The notes: generated by a model not told the origin, from the letters alone. Shown: positions 1 through 9,781, counted from the first letter of the stretch. The stretch: DNA of 64,000 bases from Congregibacter litoralis KT71 (GCF_000153125.2 NZ_CM002299.1:2603075-2667074); one strand, 5' to 3'. Numbers and translations: made by a program.

Positions 1-2900
1 CTTCCGAAATTGCCTGCTCCAGGGACCGCCCCTCTCTACGCAGCTCCCGTATGAACGACACCATCACCAACCCATTCAGTATGGCGATACCGGAGAGTGC
101 GATAAAACCGACAGCGGCGGAGATCGAGAACGGAATATCTCTGAGCATTAGAGCCGCAATTCCACCGGTCAACGCCAATGGCACACCGGAGAAGATGATC
201 ATGGCATCCTTGAAAGAGCCCAGCGCCAGAATCAGCAGCCCGACAATCATCAACAGCGTAATGGGCACGACGATGGATAGTCGCTGTGACGCCGATTGCA
301 GTTTCTGATAGGTGCCCCCGTATTCCACCCAGTAGCCCGCGGGCAGAACCACAGCGCCATTGATCGCAGTTTTAATATCCGCGACAAAACTCCCAAGATC
401 CCGCGCCCGCACATTGGCGGTGACGACCACCCGGCGCTTGCCGTTTTCCCGGTTGACCTGATTGACCCCCTGCACACGTTGCAACTGAGCAAGTTCCTGC
501 AGAGGCACACTCATTCCGCCGGGAAGATGGATTGGCAGGCGCGCCATAGCATCCACATCACTGCGCAGTGACTCATCAAGCCGAACAACGATATCGGCGC
601 GACGGTCTCCCTCATAGAACTTACCGGCGATACGCCCACCAAAGGCGGTTGCCAGTTGCTCCTGTATCTGCATTTTGCTGACACCGTACTGGGCCAGTTT
701 GTCCAACTTCGGTAGGATCGTCAGCATGGGCAGGCCGGTGGTCTGCTCTACCTGCAGATCCGCAATGCCCTCTACCGCACTGATCGCCTCTTCGATTTCA
801 TCACCGAGTGCCGCCAGCGTTTCCAGATCATCACCGAACACCTTGATGGCCAGCTCCGATCTAACACCGGACAGCAGCTCGTTAAAGCGCATCTGAATAG
901 GCTGCAAAAACTCGTACCGGTTACCGGGAACATTGCTCACCAGCGCATCCAGTTCTTCCACGATCTGCTCTTTAGGCTTGCCGGGATCGGGCCACTGGTC
1001 CAGAGGTTTCAGAATAATGAAGTTGTCCGCAACACTGGGAGGCACTGCATCGGTTGCGACATCGGCCGTTCCGATCTTGGCGAACACACGCTCTACTTCC
1101 GGGAGCTCCTTGATACGCTCTTCCAGGATTTCCTGCAGCGCGATGGACTGACTTAACGACGTGCCCGGAATCCGCAGCGCATGCATGGCAATATCGCCCT
1201 CGTCCAGATCGGGGGCGAACTCGCTACCCAGTCGGCTGGCAGCAAAAGCACTGATGATCACCAGGAGTGTGGCCAGCGCCACCACCAGCCCCCGGTAGTG
1301 CAGTACCCACTGCAGGGCGGGCTGATACGCTGATGTGGCAGCGTGAAGAATCAGATTGCGCTTTTCCTGAACGGGCTTCCGGAACAGCAGCGCAATCGCC
1401 GCCGGGACAAAGGTAATGGAGAGCAACATGGCACTGAGCAGGGCTATCACCACGGTAATTGCCATGGGATGGAACATTTTGCCCTCAACGCCTTCCAGCG
1501 CAAAAATCGGCACGTACACCACGGTGATGATGAATACACCAAACAGAGCCGGACGAATAACCTCTCTGGTCGCTTCAAACACCACGTCGAGTCGCTCTCG
1601 TGCCGCCAATACGCCGTTGGGCGTGCTGGCCCGCGTCAATCGTCGGAGGCAGTTTTCCACAATGATGATCGCGCCATCGACGAGAAGGCCAAAATCCAGA
1701 GCACCGAGACTCATCAGGTTAGCGCTGACCCGCGTTTGAACCATCCCGGTAACTGTCATCAGCATGGCAAAAGGGATAACCAACGCGGTCAAAAAAGCCG
1801 CGCGAATATTGCCCAGCAGCAGAAAAAGAACGACGACGACCAGCAAGGCGCCCTCAACAAGATTGGTCCGCACGGTCGCCAGGGTCTTATTCACCAGCTT
1901 GGTGCGGTCATAAACGGCGGTAGCCACCACGCCTTGCGGCAGGTTCTGATTGATCGCTATCAACTTCTCAGCCACAGCACTGGCAACGGTACGGCTGTTT
2001 TCGCCGATCAGCATGAACACGGTGCTCATGACCACTTCGTGACCGTTCTGCGTCGCCGCGCCCGTGCGAAGTCCGTAACCCTCGCTGACCCGCGCGACAT
2101 CCGCCACTCTCACGGTGGCGCCGTCGTGAGTCGTCAGCGGAATCTGACCGACATCGTCAATGGCTTCGGCCTGCCCGGGAATGCGGATCAGCCACTGGGC
2201 GCCATAGCGCTCGATAAACCCCGCGCCCTGGTTGACGTTGTTGGCCTTAATCGCCAGCACGACATCGGCCTGACTCAGGCTATGGGCCAGTAATCGAGCG
2301 GGGTCAAACGCCACAAGAATCTCGCGCTTATAGCCGCCGATCGGGTTGACTTCCACCACACCGGGAACGCGCATGAGTTGCGGGCGGATAATCCAGTCGT
2401 GCGCTGCCCGCAGATCCATGGGTGTAATCGGGTCGCCGTCGGCGTTGATCGCGCCCGGTTCTGCATCTACCGTAAACATGAAGATTTCGCCAAGTCCGGT
2501 AGCGATCGGGCCCATCTCCGGCTCAACCCCTGTCGGCAGCTCCGAGCGGGCAGCTGATAACCGCTCATTAACCAACTGCCGGGCAAAATAGACATCGGTG
2601 TCATCGCTGAAGATCGCTACCACCTGTGACAGGCCGTAGCGCGAAATCGAGCGTGTATGGGCCAGACCCGGCAATCCCGGCCAATGCGGTTTCCAGCGGG
2701 TAGGAAATGCGCTGCTCTACTTCCAGAGGCGTAAAGCCTGGTGCTTCGGTATTGATCATCACCTGTACATTGGTAATGTCGGGCACTGCATCAATCGGCA
2801 GTTTGGTGAAGCTCCAGCCTCCCAGGCACGCCAGCAGCAGCACCAGCAGGATCACCACGCCACTGCGGTGTATTGAGAAGTGTAAAATCCTGTCTAGCAT
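1..2900 (-). pseudogene. czcA: CzcA-like heavy-metal RND efflux pump, frameshifted, 3' end beyond window
   Basis: Inner-membrane proton-driven pump of the HME-RND family, exporting metal cations through an adaptor and TolC channel. The ATG at 2898-2900 gives MLDRILHFSIHRSG, then the family signature LPIDAVPDITNVQV. The fourth-helix motif DFGLLVDGAIIIVEN (about 1,640-1,700) is of the divalent-cation (Zn/Co/Cd) type, not the CusA (Cu/Ag) type. An apparent one-base insertion (C on the plus strand at 2672) changes frame after ALAGI; the other frame resumes exactly as PGLAHTRSISRYGLSQ and stays open to the window edge. Without correction the product is only about 100 residues. Ten bases separate it from czcB. 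Either a decayed gene or a sequence error; the family call is certain, the metal specificity is not. Confidence 0.85.
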
Positions 2901-2910
2901 CAGCGGGCCC

Positions 2911-4161
2911 CTAGTGATCGTGCGACGCGCCAGATTTTTCAATATCGGCCTTGATGACATAGCTGTTCTCAGTCACGTACCGCGCGCCGGGCTCCAGTCC
3001 ACCCAGGACTTCCACCCAGGGGCCGGCTTCACGTCCCAGTTCCAGCATCCGGACTTCATAGTCCTCGCCCACCTTGACGTAGACCACGGTAAAGTCGCGA
3101 AAACCCTGCAACCCACTGCGCTTGACCGCCAATGGCACGGCAAAGCTGTCGACCTCGATATCTCCGGTGACAAACAGGCCCTCACTCAGTACACCGTCCG
3201 CATTACTAATCTCGGCCAGGAAGAGTCTTGCCTGATCGTCGCGTGCTCCAATTCTTGAGCCGCTGATCATGCTGGTCCGCGCTTGATCCAACCCGTTAAA
3301 AGTCAGAGTGACCGGCACCCCTGCTTTAACGCGGAGCCGGTCCATAGGGTAGACAGCCAGCTCGGCTACCAGGGTATCGGTACGCGTGATTTCCAGTAAC
3401 GTTCGCCCTGCGCTCATCTCTCCAGGGCTGGCAAACTGTTGACTGATAACGCCATCCATCGGCGCCAGGATCTGGAAAGCTTTCAGGCTCTCGTTGCTCT
3501 CGATGGTCGCAAGTAACTGCCCTTGTTCTACCCGGCCCCCAAGGCTGACGGGCATCGTTTTGATGACACCATCAAAACGCGCCTGAATCTGCCGTGTGGC
3601 CCTAGGGGGCAGTGTCAGCTTGCCGTAGACCCGAATAGTTTGATGCAGCGTGGCGCCAGCCGCCGTTTCTGTGGCGACCCCCATGGCATCGGCAACCGAA
3701 CCGCCAATGCGGGTGCGCCCCTCAAGGTTGTCATACTGCCAGCGGAAGGTCTCGCCCTCGTATTCCGCCGTGACTGTCACCACAAAAGAGTGAGGCTCAT
3801 AAATAACGGTATCGCCGCGCAGGTAGTCGCCCTCGACTCGAAAGCCAATGTCGTCCACGACATCCCCCAGGCGAGTGAGTCGTACCCGAAGGTCTACCGC
3901 GGCAGGTGACACCGGTTGCCCGTTACTGGTTATCCAGACCCGAAACTCCGGCGGCACGCCAGTTTCGAAAATGGCCAGCTCAATGGCAAAGTCGCCATCA
4001 CGCAACACCCGGCCGCCATGCGGTCCTTTTTCCGGCTCGGCCTTCTCATCCGACGGTCCCATGGCTGCCGTCGCAGTTAGCGGGAGTAACAAGGCCCCTA
4101 TCATCAATGGATACACCAATAAATAATAAAAGGCGCGGCGAAACATGGTCAGGTTTCTCAC
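2911..4161 (-). CDS. czcB: CzcB-like periplasmic adaptor (membrane fusion protein) of the RND efflux system
   Basis: Adaptor joining the RND pump to the outer-membrane channel in the periplasm, 416 residues. An N-terminal hydrophobic segment (about residues 10-33, ending TATAA) looks like a signal sequence or anchor. It is followed by the EKGPHGG-x-x-LRDGDFAIEL domain seen in CzcB relatives, then a barrel-sandwich/lipoyl domain and a beta-barrel. The two lipoyl halves (GQLLATIESNES and ILAPMDGVISQ) are joined by only a few residues, so the usual alpha-helical hairpin is absent. The C-terminus is His-rich (ASHDH). It sits between czcC (13-bp gap) and czcA (10-bp gap) in one operon. Confidence 0.9.
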   Translation of the reverse strand: MRNLTMFRRAFYYLLVYPLMIGALLLPLTATAAMGPSDEKAEPEKGPHGGRVLRDGDFAIELAIFETGVPPEFRVWITSNGQPVSPAAVDLRVRLTRLGDVVDDIGFRVEGDYLRGDTVIYEPHSFVVTVTAEYEGETFRWQYDNLEGRTRIGGSVADAMGVATETAAGATLHQTIRVYGKLTLPPRATRQIQARFDGVIKTMPVSLGGRVEQGQLLATIESNESLKAFQILAPMDGVISQQFASPGEMSAGRTLLEITRTDTLVAELAVYPMDRLRVKAGVPVTLTFNGLDQARTSMISGSRIGARDDQARLFLAEISNADGVLSEGLFVTGDIEVDSFAVPLAVKRSGLQGFRDFTVVYVKVGEDYEVRMLELGREAGPWVEVLGGLEPGARYVTENSYVIKADIEKSGASHDH

Positions 4162-4174
4162 AGTCGTGGCATCC

Positions 4175-5488
4175 TCAAAAATTCAGTGTCGAGCCGGTGA
4201 GGCGTTGAAGTTCGATATGCTGCAGGTGAATGGCTTCAAGGGCGCTCAACAGTTCCTGTTGTGCCACTAATCGCTTATGCAGAATGGCGGTCCACTGCTG
4301 ATAGCCCAGCTTGCCGCTCTCGTAGACTCGCCCGGCGTGCGCCTCCGCCTTTTGCAGCACAGGGAGTATCTGCTCCTGCAGCGTCCGTATAACATGTTGG
4401 CCGTGGCTGATTTCCTGGAGTAGCACATATAGCTGCGTGGTCAGTTGGCGCTGAAATGCCTCAAACTCGCTCGCATACGCAGCCTGTTCGCCCTGAAGGC
4501 TTCTCACATTTCCAGCACTTTTGCGATCCCTCCCGAGGGGCACCGAAAGGCCGGCTACCAGCCCGACATCGTCGGTTGTGTCAATACGGCGGACTCCCAG
4601 TGAAAATTGCCACTGCGGCCGCGCTTCGATTCGCGCCAGTTCTATTTTCGACTCGGCGATACGCTGCTGCGTGGCCAGTAGCGCCAGCGCGGGATTTTCT
4701 TTCAGCTGATCAAATTGCTGCTCTGCACTATCAAGCTTCGGAACCTTTTCTAGTGCGCCTGCTAGCCGGAAATCACTGCCCTGCTCACCCCATTGCGCCC
4801 TCAACCGGTAACGCGTTGAGGTGAGCCTGTGTTTCAGATCTTCAGCCTCAAGTTCCCGTTGCGCCAGCTCCACCTCAGCCTGCAGATGCTCAAACTCGGG
4901 GCTCTTGCCGATGGCAACTCGCATCTTTATAGCGGCGACAGTGTCTCTGGCTTGTTGCACGGCCGTGTGTGACAGCGCCAGGCGCTGTTCTTCGACCAAC
5001 GCCTGAATAAACAGCCGGGATGTCTGCGCGGTCAGATCGAGCGCTTTAATTTCTTTCTCGACCTCGACCTGACTTGCAGCAACGCGGGCAGCTTGAACGC
5101 GACTCTCGATGCGCGCACCTTGCGTTATCCAGCTGATAGACAATGTGGATTGGGTGCGGGCGACCGCGTCGTAATCGCCAGTGCCAGCGAAATCTTCAAC
5201 CATGAGATCAATGTCAGGCCGCTGACCTACGCCTGCCTGATCGACCACACCACGGGATGCCTCGCGTTTACCTACAAAAACATCCAGCTCCGGATGTTGC
5301 GCGAGCGTCCGTTGAACCGCCTCATCAAGGGTTAACAATGGCCGTTGGGATACGCTTTGGGCACCAGCAGGCAGGGGCACGAGGCCTGCTCCAGAGATCA
5401 GCACTGGAATAGAAGCCCGCACCAGAAACCATCTTAAAAACCGACCAGTGATCGGCTTTTTTCCCATGCCCGTATCGTGCAACATCAT
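4175..5488 (-). CDS. czcC: CzcC-like TolC-family outer-membrane efflux protein
   Basis: Outer-membrane channel of the tripartite metal efflux complex, 437 residues, the usual length. After an N-terminal signal region ending near LPAGAQS there are two outer-membrane-efflux repeats: LTLDEAVQRTLAQHPELDVF opens the first, and long heptad-rich helices (for example LQAEVELAQRELEAEDLKHR) form the coiled-coil tunnel. Two ATG codons occur in tandem at the start; the outer one is used here. It lies 26 bases after the M56 gene and directly before czcB, so all are probably cotranscribed from the blaI side. The assignment rests on family pattern and operon context. Confidence 0.88.
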   Translation of the reverse strand: MMLHDTGMGKKPITGRFLRWFLVRASIPVLISGAGLVPLPAGAQSVSQRPLLTLDEAVQRTLAQHPELDVFVGKREASRGVVDQAGVGQRPDIDLMVEDFAGTGDYDAVARTQSTLSISWITQGARIESRVQAARVAASQVEVEKEIKALDLTAQTSRLFIQALVEEQRLALSHTAVQQARDTVAAIKMRVAIGKSPEFEHLQAEVELAQRELEAEDLKHRLTSTRYRLRAQWGEQGSDFRLAGALEKVPKLDSAEQQFDQLKENPALALLATQQRIAESKIELARIEARPQWQFSLGVRRIDTTDDVGLVAGLSVPLGRDRKSAGNVRSLQGEQAAYASEFEAFQRQLTTQLYVLLQEISHGQHVIRTLQEQILPVLQKAEAHAGRVYESGKLGYQQWTAILHKRLVAQQELLSALEAIHLQHIELQRLTGSTLNF

Positions 5489-5514
5489 CGCTAGAGCCTG
5501 TACTTCACAAAAAA

Positions 5515-6493
5515 TTAATGGGAGAACGCCGCTTCAACCACGTGATGCATGGCGTCCACGCCAACCGTGGAAAACAGCGTGATCACTCCCAGAAAAAATA
5601 GACAATAACCCCAGGGCGGCAGTTGGGACCTTTCGGGGAATACGAGGGCCCGGATGCGTAAATCAATATCGTCTGCGGCAAAGTGACTCACCATAGCCGG
5701 GTGCAAATTGCCGGCAAAACAGCGCTGTAGTCTGGCGACCTTGACCAGGGTCTGGGCGATATCGAAATTACCGTAGGACGTGCAAACCTGAGCATCAGCC
5801 CGTTGTTCACTTGCCAGTGAGAACAGCCGATTCAAACCGCGCGCTACCGGTTTGGGGTAAAGCGACGCGAAAAGCGAGAACAACAGTTTTTTCTGTGTAT
5901 CTTTATGCCGGATATGCGCTCGCTCGTGATCAAGGATGATCCCCAGTTCCGTTTCTGAAACCTGCTCCATAAGCCCCGTCGTGACATAGCATCTGGGAAG
6001 GAAGATCCCCGCACTGAAGGCTGCCGGTGCCTGAGAATCAAGCACTACGACCTCCCGATCGATGTCTCTGTACCCGGATTGGGTGTGCGAGAGCCGCGTG
6101 AGAATCTGCAGCGCATTAGTATGGCGAACAGCCGTCAGGCCACTGCGGACCAGTACGTAAACGATGCCCAGGACAAAAAACAACAGAACCGCACTGTGCC
6201 AACTGTCAAGATAGAACACATAAGGGTGGTGCCAGTGCGCCAGGCGGCCCAGCCAGATCGCACTTTCTGATCCGGCTAGGGACGGTAAAAAAAAGTAATG
6301 CGCAAAGGATGCCTACCAACCATGGCGCGGCCACGAACGACCACAAAACGCCCTGTCGTGCACCGGCCGACAACTGAATGGCGCGGCGAGCCGCAAACGG
6401 CGCCAAAGAACACAGCAACAGTGTTGCCGTAAACAAGCCAATAAGCGCGATATTCAGTAAATTCAGAAGAATTGCCGACGTATCAATCAGCAT
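5515..6493 (-). pseudogene. M56 (BlaR1/MecR1-like) membrane metallopeptidase split by a frameshift at an A8 run
   Basis: Partner of the BlaI-type repressor: M56 proteins sense a signal at the membrane and relieve repression by proteolysis. The first part (6493 to about 6290) has two membrane helices and reads MLIDTSAILLNLLNIAL. The second carries the zinc motif HERAH in ILDHERAHIRHKD and further helices, ending at 5515. The two parts are in different frames and join cleanly at eight A (plus strand 6287-6294). Seven or ten would restore LCALLFFLPSLAGSESAIW. It overlaps blaI by 11 bases. This could be a real mutation, a homopolymer sequencing error, or a site where polymerase slippage gives some full-length protein (about 326 residues). 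Confidence 0.75.
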
Positions 6494-6878
6494 CAGAGTT
6501 TTCCTGACTGCGCAGCTGGCGCTGGAGTTGGATCAGCTCTTCCAGTTGGGTCAGTTTTTCGTCGTCCAAATTGACAGAGACGGACGAAAAGGCAGCAATC
6601 AGACTGTGCTCACCTTTTCCCAGAAAGTCGCAGGTGACATCCTGAATCAGTCGGGCCATCAACTCATCCCTCCCGAGTCTGGCACGATACTGATAGGCAT
6701 GCCCGCGCTTCTCACGAGACAGCAGGGCTTTCTTGAACAACCTGTCCAAGGTGCTCTGAATGGTGTTCAGGGTACCGCCCCGACTTTTTGTCAACGCTGA
6801 ATGGGCCTGTTTGGCATCAGCCTCCGGCACGCTCCACAGATACTGAAGAACCTGCTTCTCTAGATCTCCTAGAATCAC
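6483..6878 (-). CDS. blaI: BlaI/MecI/CopY-family transcriptional repressor
   Basis: Winged-helix repressor of 131 residues, the normal length for the family. The N-terminal DNA-binding domain starts MILGDLEKQVLQYLW and contains the typical recognition region GGTLNTIQSTLDRLFKKALLS; the C-terminal helices provide dimerisation. It is the first gene of the operon and overlaps the M56 peptidase gene, the standard BlaI-BlaR1 pairing, but here followed by a metal efflux system rather than a beta-lactamase. The likely inducer is therefore metal stress, by inference from the neighbours. A long perfect inverted repeat lies 37-75 bases upstream of the start and is a candidate operator. Confidence 0.88.
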   Translation of the reverse strand: MILGDLEKQVLQYLWSVPEADAKQAHSALTKSRGGTLNTIQSTLDRLFKKALLSREKRGHAYQYRARLGRDELMARLIQDVTCDFLGKGEHSLIAAFSSVSVNLDDEKLTQLEELIQLQRQLRSQENSDAD

Positions 6879-6914
6879 ACTACAACTTCCAAAATACGAC
6901 GGTCCAAACCTTAA

Positions 6915-6953
6915 CAGACATTAAAACCGACAGGCAATCGGTTTTAATGTCTG
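6915..6953. promoter_or_regulatory. Perfect 16-bp inverted repeat upstream of blaI, candidate operator
   Basis: The arms CAGACATTAAAACCGA (6915-6930) and TCGGTTTTAATGTCTG (6938-6953) are perfectly complementary around a 7-base spacer. BlaI/MecI repressors bind dyads as dimers, and the position in front of blaI fits autoregulation. The outer GACATTA/TAATGTC parts resemble the GACA/TGTC half-sites of this family only loosely. No T-run follows on either strand, so a terminator is less likely. Confidence 0.5.
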
Positions 6954-7447
6954 AAGCATTGGCTCCTGAGTGCGGGGTGAGAAACAGCGCCAAGGATGCC
7001 AAGCATCGTGCATTAATCCCGCCCGGTGCCTTTGCCGCATAAAGGGCAAGGCCCAGAGTTGCCACAATCAGGTGGCATTATCACCGAACAAGGCACGCAT
7101 AACTGCCCATCGCTGCTCACGAGTCGTATGCGGCCCCAGTTTCACGGGCTTAGGGATTCGACGGTTCAGGACCAAAGCCCATATCGTGCACCGATGCACG
7201 CGGAGGACTCTATTGCGTTCGAGGTCCGTAGTCGATGTCGGGGGAAAGGGGGTGGCGATATTTTGACCTGCCACGCGATGTTGTGGGCTCCGAGTTAGAT
7301 CGCAGGCCACCATTCCTTGGTGGAACCGCAGCTGTGTGAGCCACCTGACACGAGCGCGTCGCGAGGGTAGACAACTGCTGAGTACCTATCCCGGTACCTA
7401 TTAAGAACTTAGACAGCGAGACCAGATCAGAATCAAGCTATAAGCTA
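6954..7447. other. Gene-free stretch between the metal operon and attL
   Basis: About 490 bases with only short open frames (the longest is 81 codons on the minus strand, 7068-7313) that show no recognisable domain and no good ribosome-binding site. It may be the relic of an earlier insertion or simply intergenic DNA. No tRNA, array or strong terminator is seen. Confidence 0.5.
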
Positions 7448-7502
7448 TTGATTTTATTGGTGGAGCCAGGCGGGATCGAACCGCCGACCTCAACACTGCC
7501 AG
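7448..7502. repeat. attL: 55-bp direct repeat with displaced tRNA-Ala 3' part
   Basis: Identical to 17322-17376. It contains the CCA end, acceptor strand, T-arm and anticodon-loop part of tRNA-Ala, then diverges at AACTAAAA where the real tRNA continues TGTTGCGCTC. It therefore cannot form a tRNA and marks the element boundary. Confidence 0.92.
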
Positions 7503-7622
7503 AACTAAAAAGAGGGCTTTTCCAGTTGTTACATACGCATACTAATCGCGTAAAAACCATTGTATTTATAGTTTCAAACGCTTACCTTTGGTGTTGAGGT
7601 CAGGCTCCGAGTTTCACTTAGT

Positions 7623-7644
7623 TGGTTACATAGTGGTTACACGG
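7623..7644 (+). repeat. Left copy of 22-bp direct repeat, candidate integrase arm sites
   Basis: An exact copy occurs at 17255-17276. Each contains two GGTTACA boxes whose starts are 11 bp apart, about one helical turn. The copy lies between attL and the integrase start. Tandem boxes near the ends of an integrative element are typical of arm-type binding sites for tyrosine integrases; the function is inferred. Confidence 0.55.
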
Positions 7645-7682
7645 TGTGGATTCTCGATCTAAACACTACGGGAGTTCGCGTT

Positions 7683-9005
7683 ATGGCAAAGAGCAAATCG
7701 GCACTATCCAAGCGTGTGCTGTCGGCTTGGACGCCCACCCCCAAAGATCCATACCTCTGGGATGGCCACCTCCATGGCTTTGGCGTTCGTCGCAATTCAA
7801 ACGGCACCACGACCGCCCTACTTGGCTACCGAAACAAGTACGGCCAGCGCCGACGCTACAAAGTAGGGAGAATCACCGACACCTACACCATCACTCAAGC
7901 CCGCGACGACGCGGACGATCTGCTGACAGACATCGGACGCGGTGCGGATCCATTGGGAGAAAAGCAGAGCACCCGCAACGCTTTAAACATAGACCAGTTG
8001 CTCGACGCTTATCTCGAATCGGCAAAGTTTGCGGGCAAGGCAGAAAGCACCCAGTACATGGACAAGAGCAGGATTAAGCGCCACCTGCGCCCCCTCCTGG
8101 GCCCCGTCAAAGTTGAACAGCTATCCCGCGATAAGGTCCGGCGCCTGTTTAGCGACATACGCGATGGCAAGACGGCCACAGTCGAAAAAACCAGCAAAAA
8201 GCGAGGCAAGGCCAGAGTGACCGGCGGCGAGTCCGTTGCTCGCTCATCCGTAAAACTACTGTCTGCAATATTCACCTGGGCCATTGAAGAGGGACTGGCG
8301 ACCGAGAACCCATGCAAGGGCGTAAACGTCGGGCAGAGCGGCGTCCGGGAAGCCATTTTAGAGACTCCCGAACAGTACAAAAGCCTTTTCGATGCTCTCG
8401 ACCGGATGCAGGTGAGTAACATTGATCCGGATGATCCCGGTGAGGTGACCCCGATCCCCGACGCTGCAGCAAACGCGATCCGCGTTCTAGCCTTTACAGG
8501 AGCTCGCAAGAGCGAGATAACCGAAGCTCGCTGGTCGTGGGTCAACATTGACGCCGGGACGCTCACAGTGCCGCCCAAGAGCCACAAGAGCGGCCACATC
8601 ACGGGAAAGCCAAAGGTAATCCCGCTGCCCTCTCCGGCGCGGGCAGTCATTGAATCGTTAACCAGGCACGGAGAAGATGACTTTGTGTTCCCTGCAACTC
8701 GCGGTGGTGGCGGTATATCACTGCCTTCGAAGATGTGGATCCAGATCCGCAAAGAGGCCGGTCTCCCTGATGGCATAACGAATCACAGCCTGAGACACAG
8801 CCTGGGCACCATCATGGCGGTGCAGGGGGCAGAAGCTGCGCAGATCATGGCCGCGTTGGGACATAGCCAACTTTCAACCACACAGCGATACATTCACATC
8901 GCCCGGGATGCCCGCGCTGCCATGGTAGAGAAATACACGGCAGGGATTGCCGCCGCGATCTCGCCGACGGCAGAGGTGGTCGATATCAAAAAGGCCCGCA
9001 AGTGA
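7683..9005 (+). CDS. int: Tyrosine-recombinase integrase of the tRNA-Ala element
   Basis: Site-specific recombinase of 440 residues with the P4-like layout: an N-terminal DUF4102-like arm-binding domain (WDGHLHGFGVRRNSNG), a SAM-like core-binding domain (about residues 95-200) and a C-terminal catalytic domain. The catalytic signatures are visible: Arg in FTGARKSE, the H-x-x-R box in NHSLRHSLG, the following LGHSQ, and the nucleophile Tyr in TTQRYIHI. The ATG at 7683 is chosen because GGGAG lies nine bases upstream; an upstream GTG at 7644 in the same frame is less likely. It lies about 180 bases inside attL and reads toward the tRNA. It overlaps the next gene by four bases. Confidence 0.93.
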   Translation: MAKSKSALSKRVLSAWTPTPKDPYLWDGHLHGFGVRRNSNGTTTALLGYRNKYGQRRRYKVGRITDTYTITQARDDADDLLTDIGRGADPLGEKQSTRNALNIDQLLDAYLESAKFAGKAESTQYMDKSRIKRHLRPLLGPVKVEQLSRDKVRRLFSDIRDGKTATVEKTSKKRGKARVTGGESVARSSVKLLSAIFTWAIEEGLATENPCKGVNVGQSGVREAILETPEQYKSLFDALDRMQVSNIDPDDPGEVTPIPDAAANAIRVLAFTGARKSEITEARWSWVNIDAGTLTVPPKSHKSGHITGKPKVIPLPSPARAVIESLTRHGEDDFVFPATRGGGGISLPSKMWIQIRKEAGLPDGITNHSLRHSLGTIMAVQGAEAAQIMAALGHSQLSTTQRYIHIARDARAAMVEKYTAGIAAAISPTAEVVDIKKARK

Positions 9006-9499
9006 ATGCACCGCAACGAGTGCTCACCCAAGCGCGCATGCTTTGCGATGACGCACTCTTTGTTCACCGCGTTGCAGTTGCGTCCATGCGATACCGTGAT
9101 GATCGTACTGAGCTATTGAAGCTGCCGCAGACGCGGGAAGGGTTAAAAGCGCCACATATCCGTATGATCGACGCCTCCAGAGCGTATCGCGAGACAATGA
9201 GAGAATGCGGTGTACCTGAAGACTCCAAAGACATGCAGGGAGCGCTTGCGCGCATTCAGGTGTGTAAAACCGCATTGAGAGACATTGATTCTATGGAGGC
9301 ACGGCTCGACAAGAACGTCGAATTGGAATCGCTCTGCCACAGACTTATCGTGCTGTTTGACAAGTACGGCGTCAAAGATAGAAAGATGAAAGGATTTTTG
9401 TGCACGGTAATCCAGGACATCTCCCCACCGGGAGAGGATGCGCCTAGCACAAGTGCAATAGAAAAGGCCGTATCTAACGCCAAAAAAGCGAGAGCCTAA
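9002..9499 (+). CDS. Uncharacterised protein coupled to the integrase
   Basis: 165 residues, starting in an ATGA overlap with the integrase stop, so probably translated with it. The sequence is helical and charged (for example RMIDASRAYRETMRECGVPEDSKDMQGALARIQ) with several Cys residues and a basic C-terminus (KKARA). No membrane segment or signal peptide is visible and I do not recognise a family. A role in element excision or regulation is possible from position only. Confidence 0.65.
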   Translation: MNAPQRVLTQARMLCDDALFVHRVAVASMRYRDDRTELLKLPQTREGLKAPHIRMIDASRAYRETMRECGVPEDSKDMQGALARIQVCKTALRDIDSMEARLDKNVELESLCHRLIVLFDKYGVKDRKMKGFLCTVIQDISPPGEDAPSTSAIEKAVSNAKKARA

Positions 9500-9565
9500 G
9501 TTACGTCACTGGATCCCCGCTAAGCCTTACTGTTCGTTTCACCTACTTGATACCGAGGTGAAGCA

Positions 9566-9781
9566 ATGGAAATACAAACCAAGCAATATTTAACCCGAGC
9601 CGAAGCCGCCGACTATCTCACCGATTGCGGCTACCCCACCGGCAAAGGAACTCTTCAGAAAATCGCAAGCACCGGTGGTGGTCCCCGCTACCGAATCTTT
9701 GGCAGTCGAGCCCTTTACACCCCAGACGATCTTTTGCGCTGGGCAGAGGATCGCTGCAGCGAAGTAAAAGCAAGCGCATAA
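9566..9781 (+). CDS. Small HTH (AlpA/excisionase-like) DNA-binding protein
   Basis: 71 residues beginning MEIQTKQYLTRAEAADYL, a MerR/AlpA-like helix-turn-helix, followed by a wing-like YRIFGSRALYTPDDLLRWAE ending. This arrangement is typical of excisionases and regulators in integrative elements. GAGGTGAAGCA lies just before the ATG. In P4-like satellites such proteins control integrase expression and excision; the same role is inferred here. Confidence 0.75.
   Translation: MEIQTKQYLTRAEAADYLTDCGYPTGKGTLQKIASTGGGPRYRIFGSRALYTPDDLLRWAEDRCSEVKASA

Noticed and set aside
1343..2293. 316-codon open frame on the plus strand inside czcA
   Set aside because: Antisense to strongly conserved RND pump sequence; low-complexity His/Arg/Gln composition typical of a shadow frame.
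1..2900. CusA (Cu/Ag) assignment for the RND pump
   Set aside because: The membrane motif DFGLLVDGA is of the CzcA-like divalent-cation type rather than the CusA type.
7068..7313. 81-codon minus-strand frame in the gap left of attL
   Set aside because: No recognisable domain, no ribosome-binding site, and no operon context.
7448..7502. Second tRNA-Ala gene at attL
   Set aside because: Only the 3' part is present; the 5' half and D-arm are missing, so it is the attachment-site copy.
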